Counted from the stretch's first letter, positions 1 to 11,343 are shown. The stretch is DNA of 64,000 nt from Eulemur rufifrons (GCF_041146395.1 NC_090989.1:125797501-125861500); one strand, 5' to 3'. A program made the numbers and translations. Notes: generated by a model not told the origin, from the sequence alone.

Positions 1-152
1 AATCATCTGGTGGGCTTGTTAAAACCCTGATTGCTGGGCCCACCTCCAGGGTTTCTGAATCTGGCACTGGGCCCAAGAATTTGCATTTCTAACAAGCTCC
101 CAGGTGATGCTGATACTGCTGGTCCATGGACCACACTTTAAGAACTGCTCCT
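1..152 (-). mobile_element. MER20-like hAT DNA transposon, cut by window edge
   Basis: The stretch resembles the MER20 consensus as I remember it: 'gggcttgttaaaac', a 'gctgggcccac' block, 'aatttgcatttctaacaag', 'caggtgatgctgat' and a terminal 'ccacactttaagaactgct' matching the inverted-repeat end. It is a non-autonomous, non-coding hAT-Charlie fossil. The other end lies outside the window. The exact subfamily is from memory. Confidence 0.65.
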
Positions 153-756
153 CTAGTTTTTGGCTTGAGGCCTGAGTTCTAAGGGGGATCACAGAGAGCA
201 GTGAGGGGTCTCTGTTAGTTCTTTCTGGGGTCCTCATGCCAGGAACTTGCCCAGCATGGCCATGGCAGTGAGCTAGACTAGCTGGAGGCTCTGGGAGTGC
301 ATGGGTTCCCGAGGCACAGCTGGCTGGGTATTAGGCAGGACTGAGCGACAGGTGCAAGACTGAGCTGGGCTGGCCAGAGACTCTCCAAACTCTCAACCAG
401 GGCAGAGTCCTTCCGAGAGCACACCTGTGGTCCATCACCCATCAGCTGATGAACTGTGTCACGTCAGAGTCCCTCAGGGGCGTGGGAAGTGGAGGAGCTG
501 GGCTGCAGGGAAGTGGGCTGCCTCCAACACCCTCAGTTCTGGCCAGTCCTGCCAGTGGGGACCTGCACCCCATGCCTGGCAATCCAGCAATCTAGCTGCT
601 GCCCTCACCATCCATCCCCCACCCCGCCCGGCTCCTGCCAACAGTGGGGCACAAGGTCCTTGCCACATCCAGGGGTGGCACTGGCTCATTTGTCCCCAGG
701 TCACTCCTCTATGTGCCTACTTAGACCCAGAGCCCAGACAAGGGCCACCATGCATA

Positions 757-860
757 ATTTTTGTTTAATCCTCATGGCCACCCTGGAGGCGGGGCTTGCC
801 AACCCTACTTTACATATGAGGAAAACTGAGACACAAAAAGATGCTGTGGGTTGCCCAGAG
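757..860. mobile_element. MIR SINE fragment
   Basis: 'tttaatcctcatggccaccctgg' followed by 'acatatgaggaaaactgagacacaaaaag' and a 'ttgcccagag' block is the core of the ancient MIR SINE. It is divergent and short. Confidence 0.55.
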
Positions 861-2396
861 TGTTGTCAGCAGATGGTTACCACAGTGAGTACAGTGTGGT
901 AGAATCAGCTAGACGTGCTTGAGGTTATACATCTGGGGTCATGATACGCACACTGAATCATTAAATCAGAAAATGCATGTGATGCCCAGCCCATAGGAGA
1001 CCCTTTATAAGTGGAAGTCATTATTACCACTGTTTCCTGGGAGGAATGGGTCAAAGAACACACCAGCTCCTTCTGAGCACTGGAGCAGCCAGGCATGTGG
1101 CCTTCTTACCTGCTTCAAAAACTCTCTGAGAATGTCAAACCACCATTGAAGTCCAGAAGTTCTTCCTTAATCTATTCTGGACGTCTCTTGCTAGAATTCT
1201 ATTCCAAATAACACTGACAAGGATTATAGCTAGAGAGAGTTCAGTGGTCAGCCCATGCAGGGGCTTGTGAAGTAATGTTTGGTGGGAATATTCGTGAGGG
1301 GTTATGCTTGGCTGCTTGGAATATAAACCTTCTACTGTGGCTTAACTGACCAGTAGAAATGTATTTTTCTAACAGTACAGGAAGCCTGTAGGTTGACAGT
1401 GCAGGACTGGTATGACAGCTCCACAATGCCATCGGGGACTCAGCTTCTTCTGTTTTCTACTTAGCTGTACTTAGAGTGTGGTTTTGGCCTCATAATCACA
1501 ACAGGGCTGCTCTACCTCTGGACGTCACATACACATTCCAGGTAGGAAAAGGGCAAAGAATAGATAGGCAGAGGTCAGTCAAGTTTGTCCTTTTAGAATA
1601 AAAATCAGTAAAACAATAGTTTTCCCAGAATCCTCTCATCCAGGTTATTTCTACCAGAGCTGCTGCCTGCAACAAGGAAGTCTTGGGAGATAAGTGCTTT
1701 TAGCTGCCCTGAACAAAATCGAAGTTCTCTCAGTAAGGTGAAAGGGGAGGATGAGTGTTGAGGAAGATGACTAGTAGTTCGATACAATAAAGTCGCTGAG
1801 GGCTGGTTCTCAGACATGCAAATTCAGAAATTGTGATAGTTCAACTAACAGAGGTCCCTCTCTAGGGAATGGACCAGAGTTAACAATATTACCAGAAAAC
1901 TAATTATAAAGTAAAAACCTGCACAACATTTTATCACTGAGAATTGCAGTCTCCAAATGACTGGGAATCCTTACGTCCACAGCTGGGGACAGATACTTAG
2001 AAGATAGCTTTCCAGGGAAGGAGCACAGGGGGTCTGGTGGGGGCTCTGGGGCAAGGCTGCCTGAATCTTCCCCGTCCTCCCTGGAGATCCAGCTACAAAG
2101 GCAGCCAGGCTATTTCTGTGCACAGTCAAGACTGCCTCTGCACTGGGGAACTGGGGGAAATTCTTGCTCTTTGGCTCAGTTCTGTTCAACACAGAGTATC
2201 GAGCACCTTCTGTGAGCCAGACCCTGCACTAGGGGCTGGAGCAGAAGAGATGCAAGAGGTACGATCCCTGCCCTTGGAGACATCTTAGTCCAGTGGGCTG
2301 GGGGCTCCCACTTCCATGACTTCATGGAAGCTACTGCTTCTATGTGAACACGTTATTCCTTCCATCTCCACTGGTTTGTTCCTCTTGGCATGTGAG

Positions 2397-2436
2397 TGTG
2401 TACACAGACACACACATGCACACTCTTACACACACG
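2397..2436. repeat. Imperfect CA/TG-rich simple repeat
   Basis: Runs of 'cacaca' broken by 'tgca' and 'ctcttac' extend over about 40 bases in the intron. Confidence 0.6.
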
Positions 2437-2715
2437 AAGTCAAGTTTTTCTTATCTTAAACACAAAACTTAACAAGCCTTTCTCATCCTTTCCATCACCT
2501 TCTCCTTAGGCATCTTTCTCTCCCTTCCTCTATAGAGCCATCCTTCCTAAAACAGTCTGGACTCTTGGTTCACCTCCTGCTCTCTCTCTCTCCAACCCAT
2601 TGCATTGCAGACTCACCCCTCCCACTGCAATGAGGCCTCTTTGGCCAGCACCACCGATCACCTACCAGCTACCAAATGTACTGCATCCTTCTGCCTTTAA
2701 CTTCCTTGACTGCTG

Positions 2716-2905
2716 TCTCAAGTTGGGTTCCCTGGAAGCAGAGCCTGAGAGGGGATTCATGTGCGTATGATTTTTTTGAGGCTGTACTCAGAGGAAACCT
2801 GCAGGGGAGTGAGGGAAGCAGGAGAGACAGAGGGAGGAGCTGAACAAAGATGTGGTTTCAGGTGAAGTCCAGCCACAGCCTGATCTTGTGGGGAGCTCTG
2901 GGGTG
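2716..2905 (-). mobile_element. ERVL-type LTR fragment, antisense
   Basis: 'gttgggttccctggaagcagagcctgag' followed by 'gagggaagcaggagagacagagggag' resembles the antisense 3' end of an old ERVL-class LTR. Related blocks occur at 35,520-35,640 (same orientation) and 37,960-38,036 (opposite). The family is not fixed by eye. No viral gene remains. Confidence 0.45.
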
Positions 2906-3452
2906 TAAACTGCACTGCGGAGTCTGTCCTGCTTTTGCACCCTGCAATGGCCATTGACCCCGGGCACCTGGGACTAGGGACAGTGTCCTGCAAGACTCCT
3001 TGGCACCTTCAGGAGAGTCAGTTCTAACACCCCAAGGTGAGTCTTCCAGGAAGGGGTACAGGTTGCAATTAGCACCCACAGCAGCTGGGGACATGCAAAC
3101 CAAACCAAACCAGTTAAAGGATTCCCGGGAATCTGAGTAAGGCACCAACAGTATCTGCTACAACCTCCTGCTATGCTTAGAGAATGTTAGCAAGTTCTCT
3201 CCTCTCCTGGCTTTATGACACCACGCCTCCTAGTTTTTACTTGACAGAATCATGTCCCATCCCAAACTAAGGAAGCATCTTACACATACCTTAGCAACAA
3301 CCACACTGCAATAACATATTCAATTCTTGGGACCCTCGTGCTCACCACAGCTTCTAAGGGAGAATTGCTGACAGTGACCTTAGCGATGGTCATCACGATC
3401 TCATTGGCTATAGCACCTGTCACTCCACTGACCACAACCCTGTCGGTTCCAG

Positions 3453-3657
3453 GACAACTCAAGTCTGCTCTCAGTGAATACGTGGCCAAGCTGGAGGGGG
3501 TGAAGCTGCTCAGGAGCAACAAGAGGCTGGGTGCCATTGGGGCGCGGATGCTGGGGGCCACCAGGGCCACGGGGGATGTGCTGGTCTTCATGGATGCCCA
3601 CTGCGAGTGCCACCAGGGCTGGCTGGAGCCCCTCCTCAGCAGAATAGCCGGTGACAG
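3453..3657 (+). CDS. GALNT15: GALNT15 exon: catalytic domain with DxH metal-binding motif
   Basis: This exon encodes part of polypeptide N-acetylgalactosaminyltransferase 15, a type II Golgi membrane enzyme that moves GalNAc from UDP-GalNAc to Ser/Thr of mucin-type proteins. The frame reads GQLKSALSEYVAKLEGVK near the start and CECHQGWLEPLL near the end. The metal- and UDP-binding D-A-H lies at 3593-3601. It enters in phase 1 after 'ttccag' and leaves within an Arg codon at gtaact (GAC AG|gt), joining in frame to the next exon. Family and isoform are clear from these motifs and from close agreement with the human protein as I recall it. One oddity: the codon at 3539-3541 is Gly, where I recall the family having Arg (I-R-A-R). 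The gene's 5' exons lie left of the window. Confidence 0.95.
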
Positions 3658-5287
3658 GTAACTCACTCCTGGGGTCTGCAGAGCGAGCAATGGGACTGGG
3701 AGAAAGAGTCTCCAGCCTCAGCCACGCACAGAACTTCTACCCACCGCTTGAAAAAGTGCCTGGGTCTCCCTCCCTAGACAGCGATCTATTGCTTTGGGTT
3801 TTTCAGATGTTTGACCTTGTAAGTAAGAAGCACAGGGAGCTAGAGCTGGAAGGGCAGTTAGAGGCCTTCTAGTCCGTCTACCTTATTTTATTGACTAAAG
3901 AAACTCAGGCCTGGAGAACAGCGTCTGTGAAGTTGTAAATACTCAAAATCGTATTAAGCTGCATGGTAAAGGTAACACCTTATCATGGCTATCATTACCT
4001 TGGATGAAATTCAGCAATCTTAATCAAGATTATAACATAACCTTGAGGAGAAAATCTCTAAACTATACTGGCCATAGATTACTCATCCATAAAAAGAAAG
4101 CATTAGATTCTGTGATCATAAAGCTTCACTGAGAACTAGCTTTCTTTGTTTCTCTGGTTTGTATAAGGGGTGTCTAATTTTCTAACTAAATTAGAAGTGT
4201 GAAGTTGGACAGACAACGCACCAACAGACATCTTACAATTTTTCTTGACTATTTATTTCTATGTTGTCCTTCCCCCACCTTGCTGTCACTCTTTCCACTT
4301 CCTTGCTCAACTCAAACAGTTCATAAGCATGTGTGGTCAACCATCACCCTCAATCTGAATGTCCTGGTGGCTAGCCCAGCCTGGACCACCTCAGGCATAT
4401 CCCTTGGGGCTCAGCCCTGACACACAGCAGAACCTCAGGAAATGGTTGTGTGATGGTGCCCAGCCAGGCAGGGCTGACGCTAGAACCAAGCCTTGTGACT
4501 TCTACTCTTGCACGCCTACCCACGGTAAAGGCTTGCTGTCTCATTTGAAGTTGGGGATGATCACATATAAGAAAAATTTCCGGGACTACCTTGGCATGGA
4601 TCCTGGAGATATAGGAGTTAGCATCCCACTAACTGGAGGACATTTCAACAACATAAAGTAAATTAATAGTTCAGGGATTCCATTTTAACAAAGAAGAACA
4701 ATCAGAACTCTAGTGAAATCAAGACGAATTTTTACCCAGTTCCACGAGACAGATTACTGCCCACTCCTGGCTCACATCTCGTAAGAAAAGGAGACATGCA
4801 TACATTCAGGACCAGAGTAGGATGAGAAAATGCACAAGCCCCACGAGGCTGCCATCTTTGATTCTGTTTCATGCAAGGGCCCAGCTCAAAATCCAGAGTA
4901 TCACTGAGCCAGACTCTGAAGTTGATCTCACCCATTCCCCATCTAACTGCCACCATGGGACCATAGCCAGATGGCTCTCAGAGGGACCTGGAGACCATCT
5001 CGTTCAACCTCATGATTTCACTGTTGAAAACCCCGAGTTCCAGGGAGGGCAAAGAGACCCTCCCCCAGGATCACACGGCCACTTGACAGCTGGGCTGTTT
5101 CCCATGCTTCCTCCGTGCGGACATTTAGAAGCCCAGTAATTAATATTATCAAAGCTTATGCATGTACAGCCCTAGCAGACTTCTTTTATACGCATTCTTC
5201 CCCCCCACCCACCCCAGTGAGGTACCTCAGGCAGGTGTTTTTGCTTCTATCTAATAGAAGGAGGAGCTGAGCCTCAGTGAGGTGAAA

Positions 5288-5335
5288 TGTGTGTGTGTGT
5301 GTGTGCGCGTGTGTGTGTGTGTGTGTGTGTGTGTG
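5288..5335. repeat. (TG)n microsatellite with central CGCG
   Basis: 48 bases of alternating TG, interrupted once by 'gcgcg' at about 5304-5309. Purine-pyrimidine alternation is unbroken, so the tract could adopt Z-DNA. Likely length-variable. Confidence 0.95.
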
Positions 5336-7609
5336 GTCAGGATGCCTCCCGGCCCCCCAGAGGAGCAACCTTCCTTGGGTCTGAGACTCCAAGGAAACCC
5401 TCCAGATGCTGTCCTACTCCACACCCCTTGGCATGACGGATCCTTGAATCTGTCCCTAAAGACCCAGCACCAGTCCTGGGATCACACCTGAGCAGCAAGA
5501 GCTCTGGGAAGAGAGAATTTAGAGCCTTCTGCTTCTCAGTATAAGAGATTTTCCACCAACACTGCGAATATCCATGAACTTTCAAAGTGGGTTATGCATT
5601 GTGGACCTGGAGGAATATCCAAGCCCAGGAAAAAATAAAGAGGGATGAAATAAACTAGGGCTTCTTCTTTATTGTGGTGAAATGTTTGGTTGGGAAGGTT
5701 GAAACTGCAGTCAGCTTTTGAGTATCTGGACAGCAGCATTTTAGTCGATCTCACATATTTCAGTGAACCAGTCTTTGTTGGCAGCTTCATTCCCTCTGTT
5801 TGTCTTTTGAAACCCAAACATTTGATCTCCTGGAACTGAGAAAGGCTTAACAGAAGATCAACTGTGTTCCTGCCTGAGAGTTAAAAGTCAACTCCCAAGT
5901 GAAAGAAGGATGGAGTAAGCAGACTCTTCTAGCTCCTTCCAAGGCAAATGGGGTAGCTTTGCTGTTTTGCTTTAAGTGAATTCCAAGAACACCAGACACA
6001 TCTGTAGGTACAAAAACACAAAGCTAAACATAAGACTGTGGGGTTTTGTTTTAATTAATCACCCTCTCAGCATCACTAGACTACAGTTACTAATTCAGCC
6101 CTGCTTAGGCAGCCAGTATGTCCCTGGGAATAAAAACCAGAACAGAAAACATATCACACTTCATTCATTGACATTTTATTTTTCATCTCTATCCAAAATG
6201 TACTCAAGGAGGCTTATGATTAGTCGCTTATGTACACAGTTGAATAGAGGAGAAAGGAAATTTCAGAAAGGAAAAGAGAGTTTTGGGAATTGGGGGTAAT
6301 ACAGTTATTAGAAGTGAGTTTTACATATAACTCCAGAAAGACAAAGCAAAAAGAGAAATGTGATGAATTTTGGAGTTCTCATTTTCTAGTAAAAAGTAAT
6401 GCACACCTGTGTTAAGAAGTACACAGCACAAAGGTCTAGGATGAATTGATCGTATGGATGCTCGAATGCAACTTCCTTTCTTGTCCTATTGTGACTGCCA
6501 AAGATGGCACAAATTTCATGTGATTCTTCACAATTCAGCCACACGCTTCCTTGGCTCTTGATTCCATAATTCCACAAAATGCTTTGCCAATAGCCAAATC
6601 CATCCCATCTGCCTGACTGATTCCACAATAAGCGGAGACTTGGGAGGAGGTCTGGGTCCCCTCCCTTCCTCCCTGGTCTACTCAGTTTTCTTAGGTCAAT
6701 TCAGGGTACCCCAAAATAGCAGAGACCCAGATGGATTAAATTCCTCTTGCCTTTCAGTGGAAACAATGCAAAAAGGACAGGAAAAGCATATTAAGGTCCT
6801 TGCTATAAATACAGGCCCCACTACTCACACCAACATCAGTCACTTAGGGCCACAGATTAAAGCAGATAACTGAATCCCAGGACCATCCTGGCCCTCCCCG
6901 CCTGGCCCGTGCTCACTCCAGCCCTGGCTACCTCCAGGATGGTGGAACAGAGATGGGGAATTCGATAGCAGTGTGAGCATAGCGTGGCTGGTGTCTCTCC
7001 TCCCAGAAATCTCACATGTCTTAGAGTGGTACGTGCCAGCCACCCCTAAGTTCAGGCCTGATCCATTCTATTGCGCATATTTGAGAAGTAACTATCATGA
7101 AAAGCCAGAAAAAAATGTGATTGAGATATTGGCTAAGTGGATAGCAGCTCCTGGTACACCTAAGTGATCACCTGTTTAGTTAAAAGGTGAAATTTCCAAC
7201 CTATATCAATTTCCCATGTCACTCTCTCTGTGGTAATATCTCCAGGCTGTGCAAAGAAATTGGGATAAAATACAATCGCCAACAATAGCAGGAAATGAGC
7301 AAGTAAACCTAGACTTAGGTTTGCTTAAAGACACCCTGTGCTCATATATACATGCATTAACACCAGGGACACTTCTAGGGCTTGGCAATCCTGATTCCTC
7401 AAGCCAATCAAGTTTTATAATACACGGAGGAACAAGAACCGGACCCTAGAGTAGAGTTCTAAGAACCCTCTGACGTTGTGCACAAATATTTTTACATGGG
7501 CATATGAAGATTTTTCTCAGGAGGGATCCATAGTTTTCCCGTGTTTATCAAAGGGATCAAAGGCCCCCAAAGAAGTTCAGAACCACAGTCCTAGAGCATC
7601 ACAGCTGAG

Positions 7610-7745
7610 AAAGACTTTTATGGGAAGTAGTTCAACCTCCTATTTTACAAATGAGGAAACTGAGGCACAGAGAGGTATAATAGCTATCTCAATCTCACAC
7701 AGTTCATTTATTAGTGGCAGATCTGAGCCTAGAACCCCATTCCTC
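7610..7745. mobile_element. MIR SINE fragment
   Basis: 'ttttacaaatgaggaaactgaggcacagagaggt' followed by a 'cacacag..catttattagtggcagatctgagcctagaaccc' block is a textbook MIR core. Confidence 0.75.
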
Positions 7746-7774
7746 TGTCTCTCAGTGCTGTCAAAAGAGGTTTT

Positions 7775-7940
<166 letters not shown>

Positions 7941-8029
7941 AAAAGAGGTTTTGAAAGAAAGAAAGGGACAGACAAGAACTTTAATAAAATGGGCCCCAAT
8001 TCCTCATGGAAAAACATATTTTCTAGAAC

Positions 8030-8322
8030 AGCGCTGTAAAATAGAAATAAAACATGAGCCACATATGTAATTTTAAAACTTCTAACAGTCACATTACAAA
8101 ATAAAAAGAAACATATGAGATTAATTTTAATTTTTAAGTGAACCCAATATGTCCAAATATTATTATTTCAATATGTAATCAATATAAAATTGTTGAGATT
8201 TTTACCTCTTTTTTCCCACTAAGTCTTCTAAGTCCAGCGTGTATCACTTACCCCACATCCCAATTCGGACAAACCACATTTTAGGTGCCCGACAGGCACG
8301 GGTGGCTGGTGGCTGCCACACT
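8030..8322 (+). mobile_element. MER1-type hAT-Charlie element
   Basis: 'cagcgctgtaaaatagaa', 'gagccacatatgtaattttaaa', 'gtaatcaatataaaatt', 'ctaagtcttctaagtcc' and a closing 'ggtggctggtggctgcc' follow the MER1 consensus in order, as I recall it. The element ends about 80 bases before a GALNT15 coding exon. Confidence 0.8.
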
Positions 8323-8404
8323 GGGCAGCACATGCACAGACTGTTTCCAGTCCCCAGCAAGTGACACGTTTGTATCCCTTGTTTCATTCCACCGTTCTTT
8401 CCAG

Positions 8405-8572
8405 GAGCCGGGTGGTGTCCCCAGTCATAGACGTGATTGACTGGAAGACGTTCCAGTATTACCCCTCCAAGGACCTGCAGCGAGGGGTGTTGGACTGGAA
8501 GCTGGATTTCTACCGGGAGCCTTTGCCGGAGCGTGAAAGGAAGGCCCTCCGGTCCCCCGTCAGCCCCATCAG
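8405..8572 (+). CDS. GALNT15: GALNT15 exon: catalytic domain, PVIDVID and DWKLDF segment
   Basis: The exon completes the split Arg codon and reads SRVVSPVIDVIDWKTFQYYP, then RGVLDWKLDF, and ends SPVSPIR within another split Arg codon (AG|gtgagg). The 'P-x-I-D-x-I' strand and the 'G-x-x-D-W-x-L-x-F' segment are standard in GalNAc-transferases and lie between the DxH motif and the acceptor-side half of the active site. Its 168 bases keep the frame between its neighbours. Splice sites are canonical (ttctttccag, gtgagg). Differences from the human protein as I recall it (for example Y-R-E-P-L-P-E-R) are conservative surface changes. Confidence 0.95.
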
Positions 8573-8639
8573 GTGAGGCCCATGACACACCTGCTTGTCG
8601 TTGCCTCCTCAGGACGGACGCTGCAGCCAGACGGCCTGC

Positions 8640-8800
8640 GGTCTGATCCTGGCTCCACGGTTTCCCAGCACGTTACTCAGTCTGTGCCTCAGACTCCGCG
8701 TAAGTAAGTCGGGAGCAATCGTAGTATTTACTCAATAGGGCTGTGTGAAGATTGAACGAGTCACTACGTGGAAAGCACTAAGAGTGTGCCAGGCGCTCAG
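8640..8800. mobile_element. MIR SINE fragment
   Basis: 'gatcctggctccacggtttcc', 'gtgtgaagattgaacgag' and 'aaagcactaagagtgtgccaggcgct' follow the MIR order. Confidence 0.7.
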
Positions 8801-9094
8801 GTGCAGGCCTTAGCGCTGTCGTGTTGTGTTAATGGAGTAAGATCAGTGGGGCTTTCCCCCCTTGGGGCCTCAGTGGGTGCCCCGCGTGGGAAAGTGGAAG
8901 CACCTGAACTGGGATCCTGACCAGCTCCCCCACTGGGTCACAGTGGGAGTCCCATGGCCTCAGGTCTCTTCTCAGCAAGAAGGAAGAATTCCACCCAATG
9001 AATGCTAAGACACCACAGATCTCAAATATATCCGATTTTATGATTTGCTTCTCCATGTTTGGTTTTTGAACAACTATTCTATTGAAGTAGATGT

Positions 9095-9260
9095 GCTACA
9101 TATTTTTTGCATAACAAACCACCTCAACCTTAGTGGTGTAAAACAACAGCTGTTTTATTATTGAGTTCAGGGATTCCGTGGGTCATGAATTCTGAAAGGG
9201 TGCACTGGCTTGCTTGTTTGCCTCCCTGATTTCTGGAGTACATACATATTTTTACAGTTG
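9095..9260 (+). mobile_element. MLT2-like ERVL LTR fragment
   Basis: 'ttgcataacaaaccacctcaaccttagtggtgtaaaacaac' plus 'gggattccgtgggtcatgaattct' matches the 5' part of MLT2-type LTRs. A longer relative lies at 34,771-35,300. Non-coding. Confidence 0.65.
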
Positions 9261-9726
9261 TCCAACACCATAAAGCTAATGAGGGGTAAATCCCAAATTA
9301 AAACCTGGACAGCCAGGCCCTTGAGACCACCAGCTTCACTGCTATGCTAGGCTGTATTTTAAATAAGGGCCACTGTCCATCATTCACAATTGCAAAATCC
9401 AAAGAGCTCTCAAAACCAAGCATTTTTTATTAATTCATTAGGCAGCAAAAACTGCCCTGAACTGACATGGGTGTCTGCATAGGCCTTATTTATCCATAGG
9501 CCTTGCTGTGATTGTTCATGTGTTTCACTGAAGAAATATTAATATGTTTGACTAAAGAGTGCTGGCCCAGACGCCCCTAGGGCGGATATGTAGTATATGA
9601 TGTGTGCTCCTTTTTAAAATCCAAAAGATTCTGTATTATGAAACACACTGGCCCCACAGGTGTCAGAAAAGGAATGGTGAGCCTGTAATACCAAAATTCA
9701 GTAAGCATTTAAAATGTGGCATGCCG

Positions 9727-10219
9727 GCCTGTTGCTATAAAAATTTAAAAAATGAGCTGGGCATGGTGGTGCACACCTGTAGTCCTAGCTACTCAGGAGG
9801 CTGAGGCGGGAGGATCGCTTGAGCCTAGAAGTTTGAGGTTGCTGTGGGCTATGATGACACCACTACACTCTAGTTTGGCCAACAGAGTGAGTTCCTGTCT
9901 CTACAAAAAAATTAAAATAAAGCTGAGTGTGGTGGCTCACGCCTGTAATCCTAGCATTCTGGTAGGCCAAGGTGGGAGGATTGCTTGAGCTCAGGAGTTT
10001 GAGACCAACCTGAGCAAGAGCAAGACCTTGTCTCTACGAAAAGTGAAAAAATTAGCCGGGTGTGGTGGTGCACAACTGTAGTCCCAGTTACTCAGGAGGC
10101 TGAGCCAGGAGGATCCCTTAGCCCAGAAATTTGAGGTTTCAGTGAACTATGATGTTGCCACGGCACTCTAGCCTGGATGACTGAGCGAGACTTTGTCTCA
10201 AAAAAAAAAAAAAAAAAAA
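9727..10219 (+). mobile_element. Compound Alu-type SINE: truncated copy followed by a full dimer
   Basis: The first part, about 9727-9920, is an Alu right monomer beginning inside the left-arm end. A complete dimer follows from 'gctgagtgtggtggctcacgcc' (about 9923) to a poly-A tail at 10201-10219. The dimer has the 'cctgagcaagagcaagac' variant typical of strepsirrhine Alu. An 11-bp direct repeat with one mismatch, gtggcatgccg (9716-9726) and gtggcacgccg (10220-10230), flanks the whole block. Confidence 0.88.
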
Positions 10220-10289
10220 GTGGCACGCCGTAGTGCTATGCACTTGACATGACATTTTTTAAATCCCTTCAAAATCCAATTATGAAACA

Positions 10290-10390
10290 CCATTTTATCC
10301 CCAACTAGAGGTGAGGAAACTGAGTTCAGAAAGGTTATATATCTCACCCAGGATCTTATAAATAGTGAGTGGCAGAGTTGGAAATTGTAT
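10290..10390. mobile_element. MIR SINE fragment
   Basis: 'aactagaggtgaggaaactgagttcagaaaggt' and 'aaatagtgagtggcagagttgg' mark a MIR core. Confidence 0.65.
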
Positions 10391-10878
10391 CAAGTGATCA
10401 TTATAATACCAGTTTTTAATATTCTGGTATAACATAGTATTTTTAATAACCTGAAGGCCTGTAGTTTTGTTAATGCACTCTCCTTGGTAATTAAAAAAAA
10501 ATCTGAACTCTGAGTTATTTACATCTTGAGATACCCACAGTTTGGCTGCATTAAAATTTGTCTTTGAATGAAGGGACCCTTATTCAAAAGCCTTCTGGAT
10601 ATATCCTTCTCTTGTTTAAAACCCTTCTGAGGGACATTATTGTCATCTTAATTTCCTTATTCAGGGTTTTAGCTTCCCGTGTTTATAAGTCATGTATTTT
10701 CCCCCAGGGCAGGTGGAGGCCTAGCTACTTCCAGTGTCCCTGGTGGATTTATCTCAGAATTGGGGAGTGGGTGGATTGTCATTAAAAAAATAGAAGAGGG
10801 TGAGGGAAAAGAGAGGAGGAAATAGCCTGACCATGTCCCTTTGTCCAGGCCCGCTGCTACCTTCCTTGGGGTATCTTA

Positions 10879-10902
10879 TTTTAACCAAGGCCTTGGTTAA
10901 AA
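10879..10902. repeat. 24-bp perfect palindrome without spacer
   Basis: TTTTAACCAAGG (10879-10890) is followed directly by its exact reverse complement (10891-10902). It lies about 320 bases upstream of a GALNT15 coding exon and belongs to no repeat family I recognise. Confidence 0.95.
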
Positions 10903-11225
10903 CATCTCTCCAGAGGGACTCAAGCCAGAGTGTAGGGGGGTCTCAGGCGTGATCCCCGGGCCCTCCATTGGAGCAGCACCTGAGGATAGGATATAAAAGG
11001 CCCAGGTAACCATGGCTCTCTTTTCATAAAAATACTAGGATTTCTGATATCAACACTTTGCTCCAGTCTTGCAATTAAAAAAGTTGCCGTCTGTCTGAGC
11101 CCAGTGTCCTCTCTCAGCACCGGCGCCCCGCCGGGGCAGCCCCAGCCCCCCGCCCCCAGCCCCCAGCCCTGCCCGCTGTGCTCCAGGTTCTGGACTGCAG
11201 CCTCTTGCCCATCTTCTCTGTCCAG

Positions 11226-11343
11226 GAGCCCTGTGGTGCCCGGAGAGGTGGTGGCCATGGACAGACATTACTTCCAAAACACTGGAGCGTATGACCCTCT
11301 CATGTCACTGCGGGGTGGAGAAAACCTCGAACTGTCTTTCAAG
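11226..11343 (+). CDS. GALNT15: GALNT15 exon: GGENLELSF motif
   Basis: The exon completes a split Arg codon and reads SPVVPGEVVAMDRHYFQNTG, then MSLRGGENLELSFK. G-G-E-N-L-E-L-S-F is the hallmark of the Gal/GalNAc-transferase motif in the C-terminal half of the catalytic domain, which shapes the UDP-GalNAc and acceptor sites. Most family members have Trp before GGEN. Here it is Arg, as I recall it is in human GALNT15, so this is isoform character rather than damage. 118 bases; exit phase 0 at AAG|gtatgt. Confidence 0.95.

Larger units (their letters stand above)
1..3452 (+). other. GALNT15: GALNT15 intron (3' part) upstream of the first exon in the window
   Basis: No coding exon is recognisable here. 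The acceptor ends 'ctgtcggttccag' before 3453 and has a weak pyrimidine tract. Contents: a MER20-like element at the edge, MIR-like sequence near 757-860, a CA-rich stretch near 2397-2436, and an antisense ERVL-type LTR fragment from about 2716. Short open frames show no family features and are taken as chance. Confidence 0.75.
8573..11225 (+). other. GALNT15: GALNT15 intron, 2.65 kb
   Basis: GT-AG intron. It holds a MIR-like element (about 8640-8800), an MLT2-like LTR fragment (about 9095-9260), a three-monomer Alu-type SINE block (9727-10219), a second MIR fragment (about 10290-10390) and a 24-bp perfect palindrome (10879-10902). The acceptor region just before the next exon is GC-rich. Confidence 0.85.

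Noticed and set aside
3280..3690. 136-codon antisense frame over a GALNT15 exon
   Set aside because: Mirror of a conserved sense exon. Codon constraint belongs to the + strand.
6386..6628. 80-codon minus-strand frame that looked protein-like
   Set aside because: No family match comes to mind, there is no splice context, and it lies in a GALNT15 intron.
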